Below are positions 1 through 7,278 of a stretch of 64,000 nt of DNA, one piece after another. This DNA comes from Streptomyces sp. NBC_01275. GTDB lineage: Bacteria > Actinomycetota > Actinomycetes > Streptomycetales > Streptomycetaceae. Positions within the stretch are counted from its first letter, which is position 1, and each line of letters opens with the position of its first letter. The stretch spans positions 3,906,001-3,970,000 of the forward strand of contig NZ_JAPEOZ010000001.1 of NCBI RefSeq assembly GCF_026340655.1. Direction: 5' to 3'. The notes beneath the pieces were generated by a model. The model made no database searches and was not told the origin of the DNA. It worked only from the letters and a program-made list of their open reading frames with translations. The translations under genes and the position numbers were made by a program.

Positions 1-35
1 GTCCCGGAGGCGGAACGGACGTCGGCGTCGCCGAC

Positions 36-56
36 CAGCCCGTCCGGCGTTTGAGG
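36..56 (+). repeat. Dispersed Streptomyces intergenic repeat
   Basis: The stretch reads CAGCCCGTCCGGCGTTTGAG followed by G. From memory this motif recurs in intergenic DNA of many Streptomyces chromosomes, usually between gene ends. Only one copy is present in this window, so the call rests on recognition and not on internal repetition. Its role is unknown. Confidence 0.5.
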
Positions 57-126
57 CCCCCCTGCCCACCCGCACGACTTCGACTCACCGCCGGAGGCCC
101 AAGCAAGCGCTTAGAAAGTGCGGTCA

Positions 127-200
127 GGGTCACACCACAACAACCGTGACCCAGACCATACGTACGGGTAACTTCCCAAAGAGCCAGCCGTACCCGTACG
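127..200. promoter_or_regulatory. Two inverted repeats upstream of the thiolase gene
   Basis: GGGTCAC (127-133) pairs with GTGACCC (146-152) across 12 nt. CGTACGGGTA (161-170) pairs perfectly with TACCCGTACG (191-200) across 20 nt. Both lie just before the thiolase ribosome binding site. They could be regulator operators or 5' UTR hairpins; the sequence does not decide between these. Confidence 0.4.
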
Positions 201-227
201 CACCCTCATCCCGCCACTGGAGCCGTG

Positions 228-1448
228 ATGCCCGAAGCCGTCATCGTCTCGACCGCCCGCTCCCCCATCGGCCGCGCTTTCAAGGGCTCCCTGAAGGACC
301 TGCGTCCGGACGACCTCACCGCCACGATCATCCAGGCCGCCCTCGCCAAGATCCCCGAGCTGGACCCGAGGGACATCGACGACCTGATGCTCGGCTGCGG
401 CCTCCCCGGCGGCGAACAGGGCCACAACCTGGGCCGGATCGTGGCCGTACAGATGGGCATGGACCACCTCCCCGGCTGCACGATCACCCGTTACTGTTCC
501 TCGTCCCTGCAGACCAGCCGCATGGCCCTGCACGCCATCAAGGCCGGCGAGGGCGACGTCTTCATCTCGGCCGGCGTCGAGTTGGTGTCCCGCTTCACGA
601 AGGGCAACTCCGACAGCCTCCCCGACACGCACAACCCCCTCTTCGCGGAGGCGGAGGCCCGCACCGCGGCCGTCGCGGAGCAGGAGGGCACGACCTGGCA
701 CGACCCGCGCGAGGACGGTCTCGTCCCGGACGCCTACATCGCGATGGGCCAGACCGCCGAGAACCTGGCCCGCCTCAAGGGCGTGACCCGTCAGGACATG
801 GACGAGTTCGGCGTCCGCTCCCAGAACCTCGCCGAGGAAGCCATCAAGAACGGCTTCTGGGAGCGCGAGATCACCCCGGTGACGCTCCCGGACGGCACGG
901 TCGTCTCCCGGGACGACGGCCCGCGCGCCGGCGTCACCCTGGAAGGCGTCCAGGGCCTGAAGCCGGTCTTCCGCCCCGACGGCATGGTCACCGCCGGCAA
1001 CTGCTGCCCGCTGAACGACGGCGCGGCCGCGGTCGTCGTCATGAGCGACACCAAGGCCCGCGAGCTGGGCCTCACCCCGCTCGCCCGGATCGTCTCCACC
1101 GGCGTCTCCGGCCTCTCCCCCGAGATCATGGGCCTCGGCCCGGTCGACGCGACCAACCAGGCCCTGCGCCGGGCCGGCCTGACGATCGACGACATCGACC
1201 TGGTCGAGATCAACGAGGCGTTCGCCGCGCAGGTGATCCCCTCCTACCGCGACCTGAACATCCCGCTGGAGAAGCTGAACGTCAACGGCGGCGCGATCGC
1301 CGTGGGCCACCCCTTCGGCATGACGGGCGCCCGCATCACCGGCACGCTCATCAACTCCCTCCAGTTCCACGACAAGCAGTTCGGCCTGGAGACGATGTGC
1401 GTGGGCGGCGGGCAGGGCATGGCGATGGTCATCGAGCGCCTCAGCTGA
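228..1448 (+). CDS. Thiolase (acetyl-CoA C-acyltransferase family)
   Basis: This is a cytoplasmic thiolase, degrading 3-ketoacyl-CoA in beta-oxidation or condensing acetyl-CoA. It has 406 aa, normal for the family. The nucleophilic cysteine is Cys90 in RYCSSSLQT. The C-terminal part has [14 protein letters not shown] (His361) and the second catalytic cysteine, Cys391, in MCVGGGQG, so the catalytic set is complete. I chose ATG 228 because GGAG sits about 6 nt upstream; an in-frame GTG directly before it (225) is the alternative. It stands alone with no fad partners next to it. Whether it is degradative or biosynthetic cannot be told from sequence. Confidence 0.93.
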   Translation: MPEAVIVSTARSPIGRAFKGSLKDLRPDDLTATIIQAALAKIPELDPRDIDDLMLGCGLPGGEQGHNLGRIVAVQMGMDHLPGCTITRYCSSSLQTSRMALHAIKAGEGDVFISAGVELVSRFTKGNSDSLPDTHNPLFAEAEARTAAVAEQEGTTWHDPREDGLVPDAYIAMGQTAENLARLKGVTRQDMDEFGVRSQNLAEEAIKNGFWEREITPVTLPDGTVVSRDDGPRAGVTLEGVQGLKPVFRPDGMVTAGNCCPLNDGAAAVVVMSDTKARELGLTPLARIVSTGVSGLSPEIMGLGPVDATNQALRRAGLTIDDIDLVEINEAFAAQVIPSYRDLNIPLEKLNVNGGAIAVGHPFGMTGARITGTLINSLQFHDKQFGLETMCVGGGQGMAMVIERLS

Positions 1449-1762
1449 GCGCTTCGAAGCCCCGAACAGACCCCTGACGGACACCTTGCGGACCCCTGCG
1501 TAACCGTTTCGGCACCTGCCGTGACCGATCGGCCCGAAGTTCGGGAAGCCCCTGGACTCCGGGCCGTTTTGTGATCCAATCTCCCCCAGGATGTGACCTA
1601 TCTCCCTCGGAGGAGGGATTTACGCAGCTCAGCGCTATTCGGCACCCACCCCCGGGCCCAAAGTCCTGCCCGTTTCGTGACGTTACGCACTGACAGCTGG
1701 ATAGTCCGCCCTTCAAGCTGATGTAGGAAGTCGGGGGTCGACTTTGAACCGGGAGTACGTCA
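1449..1762. other. Intergenic region without a recognised gene
   Basis: This 314-bp gap between the thiolase stop and the next start shows no convincing hairpin terminator and no small coding frame with a ribosome binding site. It presumably holds the promoter of the downstream membrane protein gene. No clear -35/-10 pair could be assigned. Confidence 0.4.
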
Positions 1763-2581
1763 GTGAGCGCCATGCCGATCGCGTTGCTGGTCACCACGGC
1801 CGCCACGGGCGCCGTGGGCGTCGCCGTCCTGCGCACCCTCTTGCAGCTGCGCAAGCAGGTCGCCGCCCTGCACGTCCAGCTCGCCGAGACCGCCGCGAGC
1901 GCGGCCGCCGAGATGCGCGGCTTCGTTCCGGCCGCCCGCACGACCGCCGACACCGCTGAGATACGCGCTGCCGTGGCCGAGGCGCTCGCCGAGGAGCGGG
2001 AGCGGGAGCTTGCCGAGGCGCGCGCGTTCTGGGCCGCCCAGGAGGCCCGTGACGCCTCTGACGCCCCCTCGCTGCTGGGCCTGCCGGACAGCGAGCTGTT
2101 CCTGCCCCGCCAGGCCGACTTCGTGGGCCTGGAGCCGCTGGAGCCGGTGACCGAGCACCCCGCGGACATCGACGAGTTCACGGCGGGCGGTCCCTTCGCG
2201 GGCGAGTCCCCGGAACTGGCCGCGGCCCGCCGCCGCCACCCCTCGCACCCGGACTTCGTCCCGGTCCAGTCGCCCGTCGTCAACGACCACGAGCGCACGG
2301 TGACCGCCCTCGAGGAACTGGCCGCGTCCCAGATCGAGCTGACCGACGTCCGCCCGGGCCCGCTGGGCACCCTCGACGTCTACGTCTTCGCCGACGGCAC
2401 CACCCTGTGCATGACCCCGGGCCACCGGGAGACGGCGGAACGCCTGTCCGCCGCACTGGCCGCGGGCGAGACCCCGTTCCTGCTGGGCGGCTCGGGCATC
2501 TCGGGCGCGTACACCCTGACGTTCGCGTGCGGCGAGGACAACGTGTACATCCTGGCGGACCGGGTCATAGCGAGTCTGTAG
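1763..2581 (+). CDS. Membrane-anchored hypothetical protein
   Basis: The 272-aa product has one N-terminal hydrophobic segment (about residues 4-22), then an Ala/Glu-rich, probably coiled-coil stretch (about 25-95), a variable acidic linker, and a compact C-terminal part rich in beta-like segments. It looks like a single-pass membrane protein with a cytoplasmic or extracellular globular tail. I do not recognise the family and assign no function. Start GTG 1763 is preceded by GGGAG at 1751-1755, with 7 nt spacing. A 30-bp direct repeat begins immediately after the stop codon. Confidence 0.8.
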   Translation: MSAMPIALLVTTAATGAVGVAVLRTLLQLRKQVAALHVQLAETAASAAAEMRGFVPAARTTADTAEIRAAVAEALAEERERELAEARAFWAAQEARDASDAPSLLGLPDSELFLPRQADFVGLEPLEPVTEHPADIDEFTAGGPFAGESPELAAARRRHPSHPDFVPVQSPVVNDHERTVTALEELAASQIELTDVRPGPLGTLDVYVFADGTTLCMTPGHRETAERLSAALAAGETPFLLGGSGISGAYTLTFACGEDNVYILADRVIASL

Positions 2582-2582
2582 C

Positions 2583-2642
2583 GCAAGCCGAGGGCGCCCA
2601 CGCGTCCGAGGAGCAAGCCGAGGGCTCCCACGCCTCCGAGGG
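2583..2642. repeat. 30-bp direct repeat, two copies, just after a stop codon
   Basis: Copy one (2583-2612) and copy two (2613-2642) match at 27 of 30 positions. The array starts 2 nt after the TAG of the upstream gene. Read in another frame it would encode a QAEGxHASE-like decapeptide twice, but no start signal supports translation. Confidence 0.85.
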
Positions 2643-2654
2643 CCGCAGGGGTGG

Positions 2655-2966
2655 TCAGACCCCCGCCCTCTTCTGCGCCTCCTCCACCAGGGCCAGCGCC
2701 CGCGCCACCTCGTCCTCACTCGTCAGCACGAGCGCCACATCATGCACGGCGACCGTGATCTGATCCGCGGCGGCGAACATCCCCGCGTCGGGCATCTCGC
2801 GGGGCTCGCCCGAAGGGTCCTCGACGGACTGCGCCCACCGGGCCAACTCCCGTGCCAGCCCCAGCGCCTCGGCGGCGGCCCCCCGCTGCAGGCGGGACTG
2901 CGGCGCCGCCCGCAAGCGGTCGGCGAAGTGATCCACGGCCCGGGTCAGTCGCGTCGTATCAACCAC
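2655..2966 (-). CDS. Conserved hypothetical small helical protein
   Basis: The product is about 103 aa, mostly helical and charged, with no signal peptide or membrane segment. I do not recognise a named family. Start GTG 2966 (GTG GTT GAT) is chosen because codon use and composition upstream look non-coding. No Shine-Dalgarno sequence precedes it, but TACTCT lies about 6 nt upstream, so the message may be leaderless; the reading frame itself stays open to 3014. It converges on the preceding plus-strand gene. Confidence 0.65.
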   Translation of the reverse strand: MVDTTRLTRAVDHFADRLRAAPQSRLQRGAAAEALGLARELARWAQSVEDPSGEPREMPDAGMFAAADQITVAVHDVALVLTSEDEVARALALVEEAQKRAGV

Positions 2967-3070
2967 CCCGCGAGAGTACGCGCCCCGGCAGGACTGTTGC
3001 CAACGGGCGAACACTCAGGCACGGTGACCTGAAGGACCGGCTTACATCCCCTTTGCGTTCGGAGGCGCCG

Positions 3071-3298
3071 ATGTCCCATGTCCTCTCCGAGGAGACCCAC
3101 CGCAACATTCTCGCCCGCATCCCCCATTGCACCGGTCGTGAAGTAGCCGACTGGCTGCGGACCGTCGAGGAAGGCCCCGCTCTCCGCTTCGAGGAGAGGG
3201 TGAGTTGGCTCCGGCACGAGTACGACCTCGCGTACGGGCACGCCAAGGCGATCATCCACGAGTACGACCTGAGGAGGGCCGCGCGCAAACTGCTCTAG
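3071..3298 (+). CDS. DUF4287-type small protein
   Basis: A 75-aa soluble protein. It resembles the DUF4287 family, a small conserved actinobacterial domain of unknown function, in the stretches HRNILARIPHCTGREV and LRHEYDLAYGHAKAI. ATG 3071 has a strong GGAGG at 3061-3065 with 5 nt spacing, so the start is clear even though the frame stays open further upstream. It is followed by a strong hairpin terminator at 3359-3390. Its role is unknown. Confidence 0.8.
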   Translation: MSHVLSEETHRNILARIPHCTGREVADWLRTVEEGPALRFEERVSWLRHEYDLAYGHAKAIIHEYDLRRAARKLL

Positions 3299-3358
3299 CG
3301 CGCCCGCCGGACGACACCGCACCGGACCAGACGAGACCAGACGAGACCAGACATGACG

Positions 3359-3390
3359 AAGGGCCCCGGGACCGAAGTCCCGGGGCCCTT
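3359..3390. terminator. Bidirectional hairpin terminator
   Basis: A perfect 13-bp stem (AAGGGCCCCGGGA at 3359-3371 with its complement at 3378-3390) and a 6-nt loop lie between two convergent genes. The A and T flanks allow it to serve both strands. Confidence 0.9.
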
Positions 3391-3436
3391 CCGTCACAGG
3401 CGGCCGATCCGGATCAGCCGCCGTCGCTCACGACCG

Positions 3437-4327
3437 TCAGTCGCTGTTGAGGATGGACAGGAGTCGCAGGAACTCCATGTAGATCCACACCAGCGTCAGC
3501 GTGAGGCCGAAGGCGGCGAACCAGGCCTCCTCGCGCGGGGCGCCGTACGTGATGCCGTCCTCGACCTGCTTGAAGTCCAGCGCCAGGAAGCACGCGCCGA
3601 GCAGGATGCCGATGACGCCGAACACGATGCCGAGCGGACCGCTGCGGAAGCCGAGGCCGTCGCCGCCGCCGAAGACGGTGAACAGCAGGTTCACGGCCAT
3701 CAGCAGGACGAAGCCGAGCGCCGCGGCCATCACGAAGCCGTAGAAGCGACGGTTGACGCGGATCCAGCCCGCCTTGTACGCCACGAGCACGCCGGCGAAG
3801 ACCGCCATCGTGCCCATCACGGCCTGGGCGACCACGCCGTCCGCGATGTACGTGGACACCGCCGACGAGATCACGCCGAGGAAGACGCCCTCGAACGCGG
3901 CGTACGACAGGATCAGCGCGGGGGCCGGGCGCCGCTTGAAGGACTGGACGAACGCCAGCACCATCGCGACCAGACCGGCGGCGACGCCGATGCCGTACGA
4001 CTTGTTGAGGTTGGCCTCGTCGACGGGCAGCAGCAGCCACGACAGCACCGCGGTGACGACCACGGTGCCGAGCGTGGTCGCGGTGCGCGCGACGACGTCG
4101 TCCATGGTCATACGACCGGTGGTGGCCGGGGCCTGGGGCGGTGCGCCCTGCTGAAGGCCTTGCTGGGCGTAGGGGTTCTGCGCGTAGGGATTGCCGGCCG
4201 GCTGGGCGTAGGGGTTGCCCTGCGTGCCGACAGCGGGACCCCCGGCCTGCGGCGCGGCGTTGAAGCCCGCGTAGCCGTTGTCGCGGCTGAACCCCCGTCG
4301 CGAGAAGACCGGGTTTCTGCTCCTCAT
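3437..4327 (-). CDS. Bax inhibitor-1/YccA-like membrane protein
   Basis: The 296-aa protein has a cytoplasmic, low-complexity N-terminus with repeated NPYAQ motifs (about residues 25-65), then seven hydrophobic segments typical of the Bax inhibitor-1/YccA family. That family includes membrane proteins linked to ion leak and to control of the FtsH protease. Start ATG 4327 is fixed by GGAGGAG five nt upstream; an earlier in-frame start at 4348 lacks such a site. The Tyr/Pro/Gln-rich N-terminus is an actinobacterial addition. The substrate or partner in Streptomyces is not known. Confidence 0.88.
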   Translation of the reverse strand: MRSRNPVFSRRGFSRDNGYAGFNAAPQAGGPAVGTQGNPYAQPAGNPYAQNPYAQQGLQQGAPPQAPATTGRMTMDDVVARTATTLGTVVVTAVLSWLLLPVDEANLNKSYGIGVAAGLVAMVLAFVQSFKRRPAPALILSYAAFEGVFLGVISSAVSTYIADGVVAQAVMGTMAVFAGVLVAYKAGWIRVNRRFYGFVMAAALGFVLLMAVNLLFTVFGGGDGLGFRSGPLGIVFGVIGILLGACFLALDFKQVEDGITYGAPREEAWFAAFGLTLTLVWIYMEFLRLLSILNSD

Positions 4328-4528
4328 TGCACTCCTCCATGGCCACACTGCGCGGCCTTGGCATCAGGGTAATAGGTAGGCAAAGGATTGACCCTAGTGC
4401 TTGGGGAGGATCTTTCCCTCGTCGTGCTGCGCAACACGCTACGCGGCGTCGTGATTCCCGGTACAGGAGGGCCTCGTTCATGACCAACCTGCGACATGTC
4501 CGGAACCGCGCGGAGACCGGCCGGTCGA

Positions 4529-5713
4529 TCACCCGAACGGGAAGCCGGTGTACCCCTCGGCCAGATCGGTCTCCGCGGCCCGCGAGGAGGCGATCCGCTC
4601 CAGCCGGGCCAGCTGCATCCGGTCCTCGAAGGGAGTGGCGTCGGGGGCGCGGTGCAGCAGGGTCGTCATGTCGTAGGAGAACCGCTCCGCCTGCCAGACG
4701 CGGCGCAGACAGGTGGCCGAGTAGGCGTCGAGCAGCTCCGCCGACCCGGTCTCCTTCTCGTACGTCAGCGCCCTCGCGAAGGTGACGACGTCGCCGACGG
4801 CCAGGTTCAGGCCCTTGGCTCCGGTCGGCGGCACGATGTGGGCGGCGTCCCCGGCGAGGAAGAGCCGGCCGTGCCGCATGGGCTCGTGGACGTAGGAGCG
4901 CATCGGGGTGACGGACTTCTGGGTGATCGGCCCGCGCTCCAGCGTCCACTCGTCGCCGGTCTCGAAGCGCCGCTCCAGCTCGTCCCAGATCTCGTCGTCG
5001 CTCCACTCCCCGGCGTCCGTGCCCTCGGGCACCTGGAGGTAGAGACGGGAGACGGCCGGGGAGCGCATGGAGAGCAGGGCGAAGCCACGGTCGTGGCGGG
5101 CGTAGACGAGCTCGTCGTGCGAGGGCGGCACATCGGCGAGGACCCCGAGCCAGCCGAAGGGGTACGTCCGCTCGAAGACCCGGGTCACCTCCTCGGGGAT
5201 CGCCTGCCGCGCGACTCCCCAGAACCCGTCGCACCCGACGACGTACTCGCACTCGAGAACGTCCTCGACGCCTCCGTGCCGGAAGCGCACCCGCGGACCG
5301 TCCCCCGCCTCCCCTTCCGCTCCCTCGACCGCGAGCGCCTCCGCCTCGAAGAGCAGCGGCCCGCCCTCCTTCAGCTGGAGGGCGATGAGGTCCTTGCACA
5401 CCTCGGTCTGGGCGTAGACCGTCACCGACCGCCCGCCGGTGAGGGCGGGGAAGTCGACGCGGTGGCGCTTCTTCGCGAACCGCAGCTCGATGCCGTCGTG
5501 CCGCAGCCCCTCCCGCTCCATCCGCTCCCCGGCCCCGGCCGCCCGCAGCACGTCCGCCGTCCCCTGCTCCAGAATCCCGGCCCGCTGCCGCTGCTCGACG
5601 TAGTCCCGGTCGCGGCTCTCCAGGACGACCGAGTCGATCCCGGCGTTGTGCAGCAGACGAGCGAGCAGCAGACCGGCGGGGCCGGCGCCGATGATGCCGA
5701 CGGTGGTGCGCAT
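4529..5713 (-). CDS. pobA: 4-hydroxybenzoate 3-monooxygenase
   Basis: This is an FAD- and NAD(P)H-dependent flavoprotein that hydroxylates 4-hydroxybenzoate to protocatechuate, feeding the beta-ketoadipate pathway. It has 394 aa, the same as the classical Pseudomonas enzyme. It has the FAD-binding GxGxxG (GAGPAG, 9-14), the DG motif (CDGFWG, about 161-166) and the GD motif (FLAGDAAHIVPPTG, about 285-298). QRAGILEQG (about 43-51) matches the substrate-site region. The start ATG is preceded by GAAGGGA. No pca genes are adjacent. Its upstream region carries stepped 11-bp repeats and a palindrome (5737-5795), suggesting local control, although no regulator gene is next to it. Confidence 0.95.
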   Translation of the reverse strand: MRTTVGIIGAGPAGLLLARLLHNAGIDSVVLESRDRDYVEQRQRAGILEQGTADVLRAAGAGERMEREGLRHDGIELRFAKKRHRVDFPALTGGRSVTVYAQTEVCKDLIALQLKEGGPLLFEAEALAVEGAEGEAGDGPRVRFRHGGVEDVLECEYVVGCDGFWGVARQAIPEEVTRVFERTYPFGWLGVLADVPPSHDELVYARHDRGFALLSMRSPAVSRLYLQVPEGTDAGEWSDDEIWDELERRFETGDEWTLERGPITQKSVTPMRSYVHEPMRHGRLFLAGDAAHIVPPTGAKGLNLAVGDVVTFARALTYEKETGSAELLDAYSATCLRRVWQAERFSYDMTTLLHRAPDATPFEDRMQLARLERIASSRAAETDLAEGYTGFPFG

Positions 5714-5736
5714 CGGGCGTTCCCTTCACATGGATG

Positions 5737-5795
5737 TTCGCGGGGCGTTCGCAGGGCGTTCGCACGTTGTTCGCGTGGTGAAGTTTTTTTCACCA
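5737..5795. promoter_or_regulatory. Probable operator of pobA: four 11-bp steps plus a palindrome
   Basis: GTTCGC-type half-sites recur with TTCGC at 5737, 5748, 5759 and 5770, an exact 11-bp period, so all lie on one face of the helix. Next to them TGGTGAA (5776-5782) forms a perfect inverted repeat with TTCACCA (5789-5795). The block is 24-82 bp upstream of the pobA start codon, where a regulator or RNA polymerase would bind. The regulator is not identified. Confidence 0.55.
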
Positions 5796-5900
5796 TCACT
5801 TGACGCGAGTCTGCGCCCGCGTTCATCCCGTGTCAACGGTCATGGGGTCGGGCGGTCAACGCCTCGATGAAGGATGCAGGGATCGCCGAAGGGCGGGAGG

Positions 5901-5983
5901 TGCCCGGAACCGGACTTGAACCGGTACGCCCGCGAGGGGCAGCGAGGTTTAAGCTCGCCGTGTCTGCATTCCACCATCCGGGC
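5901..5983 (-). tRNA. bldA: tRNA-Leu, anticodon UAA (bldA)
   Basis: The minus strand folds as a class II tRNA: acceptor GCCCGGA paired with TCCGGGC and an A discriminator; anticodon stem GCGAG/CTCGC around the loop CTTAAAC, giving anticodon TAA; a long variable arm; and a T-arm with TTCAAGT. CCA is not encoded. Only one tRNA-Leu(UAA) is expected in Streptomyces; it is BldA, which translates the rare UUA codon and so gates aerial growth and secondary metabolism. By eye I found no in-frame TTA codon in the genes of this window. A cluster of AdpA-like sites lies upstream (6099-6121). Confidence 0.95.
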
Positions 5984-6011
5984 AGGCCATGGGCTCCGCA
6001 TCGAGGTTCCG

Positions 6012-6121
6012 AGCCTATCGGGGCGCGCCCCTCGAACAGCGGCACAGTGGACCGATGTTGTCTTATTTTATTGACGCCTGAGGGTGCATCAGCACCTGGA
6101 ACTGGCCATCCGCACTTGCCA
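6012..6121 (-). promoter_or_regulatory. bldA upstream region with AdpA-like sites
   Basis: Reading towards bldA, TGGCCAGTTC (6108-6099) matches the AdpA consensus TGGCSNGWWY at every position. TGGCAAGTGC (6121-6112) matches at 8 of 10, with starts 13 bp apart. Two candidate -10 hexamers follow: TAAAAT (6070-6065) and TAGGCT (6017-6012), the latter 29 nt from the tRNA 5' end. AdpA-BldA feedback is known from S. griseus; binding here is inferred. The promoter choice is uncertain. Confidence 0.5.
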
Positions 6122-6269
6122 GTAGCCTCTCGGGCGAGCGGCGCCCGTGTATGCGGAATGACGGAATTTCACCGCCCGAACGAGGGTGCTCCACCGGTTC
6201 TTGACTGACGGTCCGTCGGAACGAGGTGGGTCGGGGGCCTGCGCGGGGGCAGGGGCGGGCCAGGGACGG

Positions 6270-6291
6270 GTGTCATCCCCAGGTATGACAC
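6270..6291. promoter_or_regulatory. Inverted repeat upstream of ABC transporter operon
   Basis: GTGTCAT (6270-6276) and ATGACAC (6285-6291) form a perfect 7-bp palindrome with an 8-nt spacer. It lies about 150 nt before the start codon of the ABC ATPase gene and is a likely regulator site. No regulator gene is adjacent. Confidence 0.45.
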
Positions 6292-6441
6292 GGCGGCCCG
6301 TGGTCCGACCGGAGTCTGCCTTCGGAACCGGAACAGCGGCTGACTACACGGCCGTATGCGGACGAGACGATGGTTCGACGATGCCCAGCCCGTCCAGTCC
6401 TTGCCGTCAGTCATGCCGCCGTCCCGACAGGAGCCCCCTCC

Positions 6442-7242
6442 GTGACCACCAGCCCCCTCGCCGACCGGACCACCGCCGTGGCCGCACGTGCCGCGGAACT
6501 GTCGAAGATCTACGGACAGGGTGAGACCCAGGTCGTCGCCCTGGACCGGGTCTCGGTCGACTTCCGGCAGGCCGAGTTCACCGCGATCATGGGCCCCTCC
6601 GGGTCCGGCAAGTCCACGCTGATGCACTGCGTGGCGGGCCTCGACTCCTTCTCCTCCGGCTCCGTGCGCATCGGCGACACCGAGCTGGGCTCCCTGAAGG
6701 ACCGTCAACTCACCAAGCTGCGCCGGGACAAGATCGGGTTCATCTTCCAGGCGTTCAACCTGCTGCCGACGCTGACGGCCCTGGAGAACATCACCCTCCC
6801 GATGGACATCGCGGGCCGTAAGCCCGACAAGGAGTGGCTGGACAACGTCATCCGGATGGTCGGCCTCGCCGACCGGCTCGGCCACCGCCCCTCGCAGCTC
6901 TCCGGCGGCCAGCAGCAGCGCGTCGCCGTCGCCCGCGCCCTGGCCTCCCGGCCGGACATCGTCTTCGGCGACGAGCCGACCGGAAACCTCGACTCGCGCT
7001 CGGGCGCCGAGGTGCTGGGCTTCCTGCGCAACTCCGTACGGGAGATGGGGCAGACGGTGGTGATGGTGACCCACGACCCGGTGGCCGCGGCGTACGCGGA
7101 CCGGGTGGTGTTCCTCGCAGACGGGCGGATCGTCGACGAGGTGTACGGGCCGACGGCCGACTCGGTGCTCGACCGGATGCGGCGTATTTCTGGGGGGAAC
7201 CCCCAGACCCCCGAGTTCGACGCCAAGGGCCGGACCAGCTGA
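6442..7242 (+). CDS. ABC transporter ATP-binding protein (MacB/LolD type)
   Basis: A cytoplasmic ATPase subunit of 266 aa. Walker A is GPSGSGKS (51-58), the signature is LSGGQ (153-157), and Walker B ends in FGDEPTGNLDS (Asp177, Glu178). The GFIFQAFNLLPTLTALENI and PTGNLDS stretches are typical of the MacB/LolD/FtsE group that drives FtsX-like permeases. GTG 6442 is chosen because AGGAG lies 9 nt upstream; the frame extends to 6370 without a better site. It pairs with the permease 36 nt downstream. A close paralogue of the pair is at 35055-38419. Substrate unknown; antimicrobial peptide, lipid or lipoprotein export are family possibilities. Confidence 0.93.
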   Translation: MTTSPLADRTTAVAARAAELSKIYGQGETQVVALDRVSVDFRQAEFTAIMGPSGSGKSTLMHCVAGLDSFSSGSVRIGDTELGSLKDRQLTKLRRDKIGFIFQAFNLLPTLTALENITLPMDIAGRKPDKEWLDNVIRMVGLADRLGHRPSQLSGGQQQRVAVARALASRPDIVFGDEPTGNLDSRSGAEVLGFLRNSVREMGQTVVMVTHDPVAAAYADRVVFLADGRIVDEVYGPTADSVLDRMRRISGGNPQTPEFDAKGRTS

Positions 7243-7278
7243 CCGCCTCCGACACCACTCAGGACTGAGAAAGACACC

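Noticed and set aside
146..1477. Long Arg/Pro/His-rich open frame overlapping the thiolase gene on the same strand
   Set aside because: It is a frame shadow: composition is typical of out-of-frame GC-rich sequence and the thiolase frame has full catalytic motifs.
2583..2642. CRISPR-like or attachment-site repeat
   Set aside because: Only two adjacent copies without spacers, and no cas, integrase or tRNA end nearby.
5901..5983. Integration site (att) at the bldA tRNA gene
   Set aside because: No integrase gene and no repeated tRNA 3' end is found within the window.
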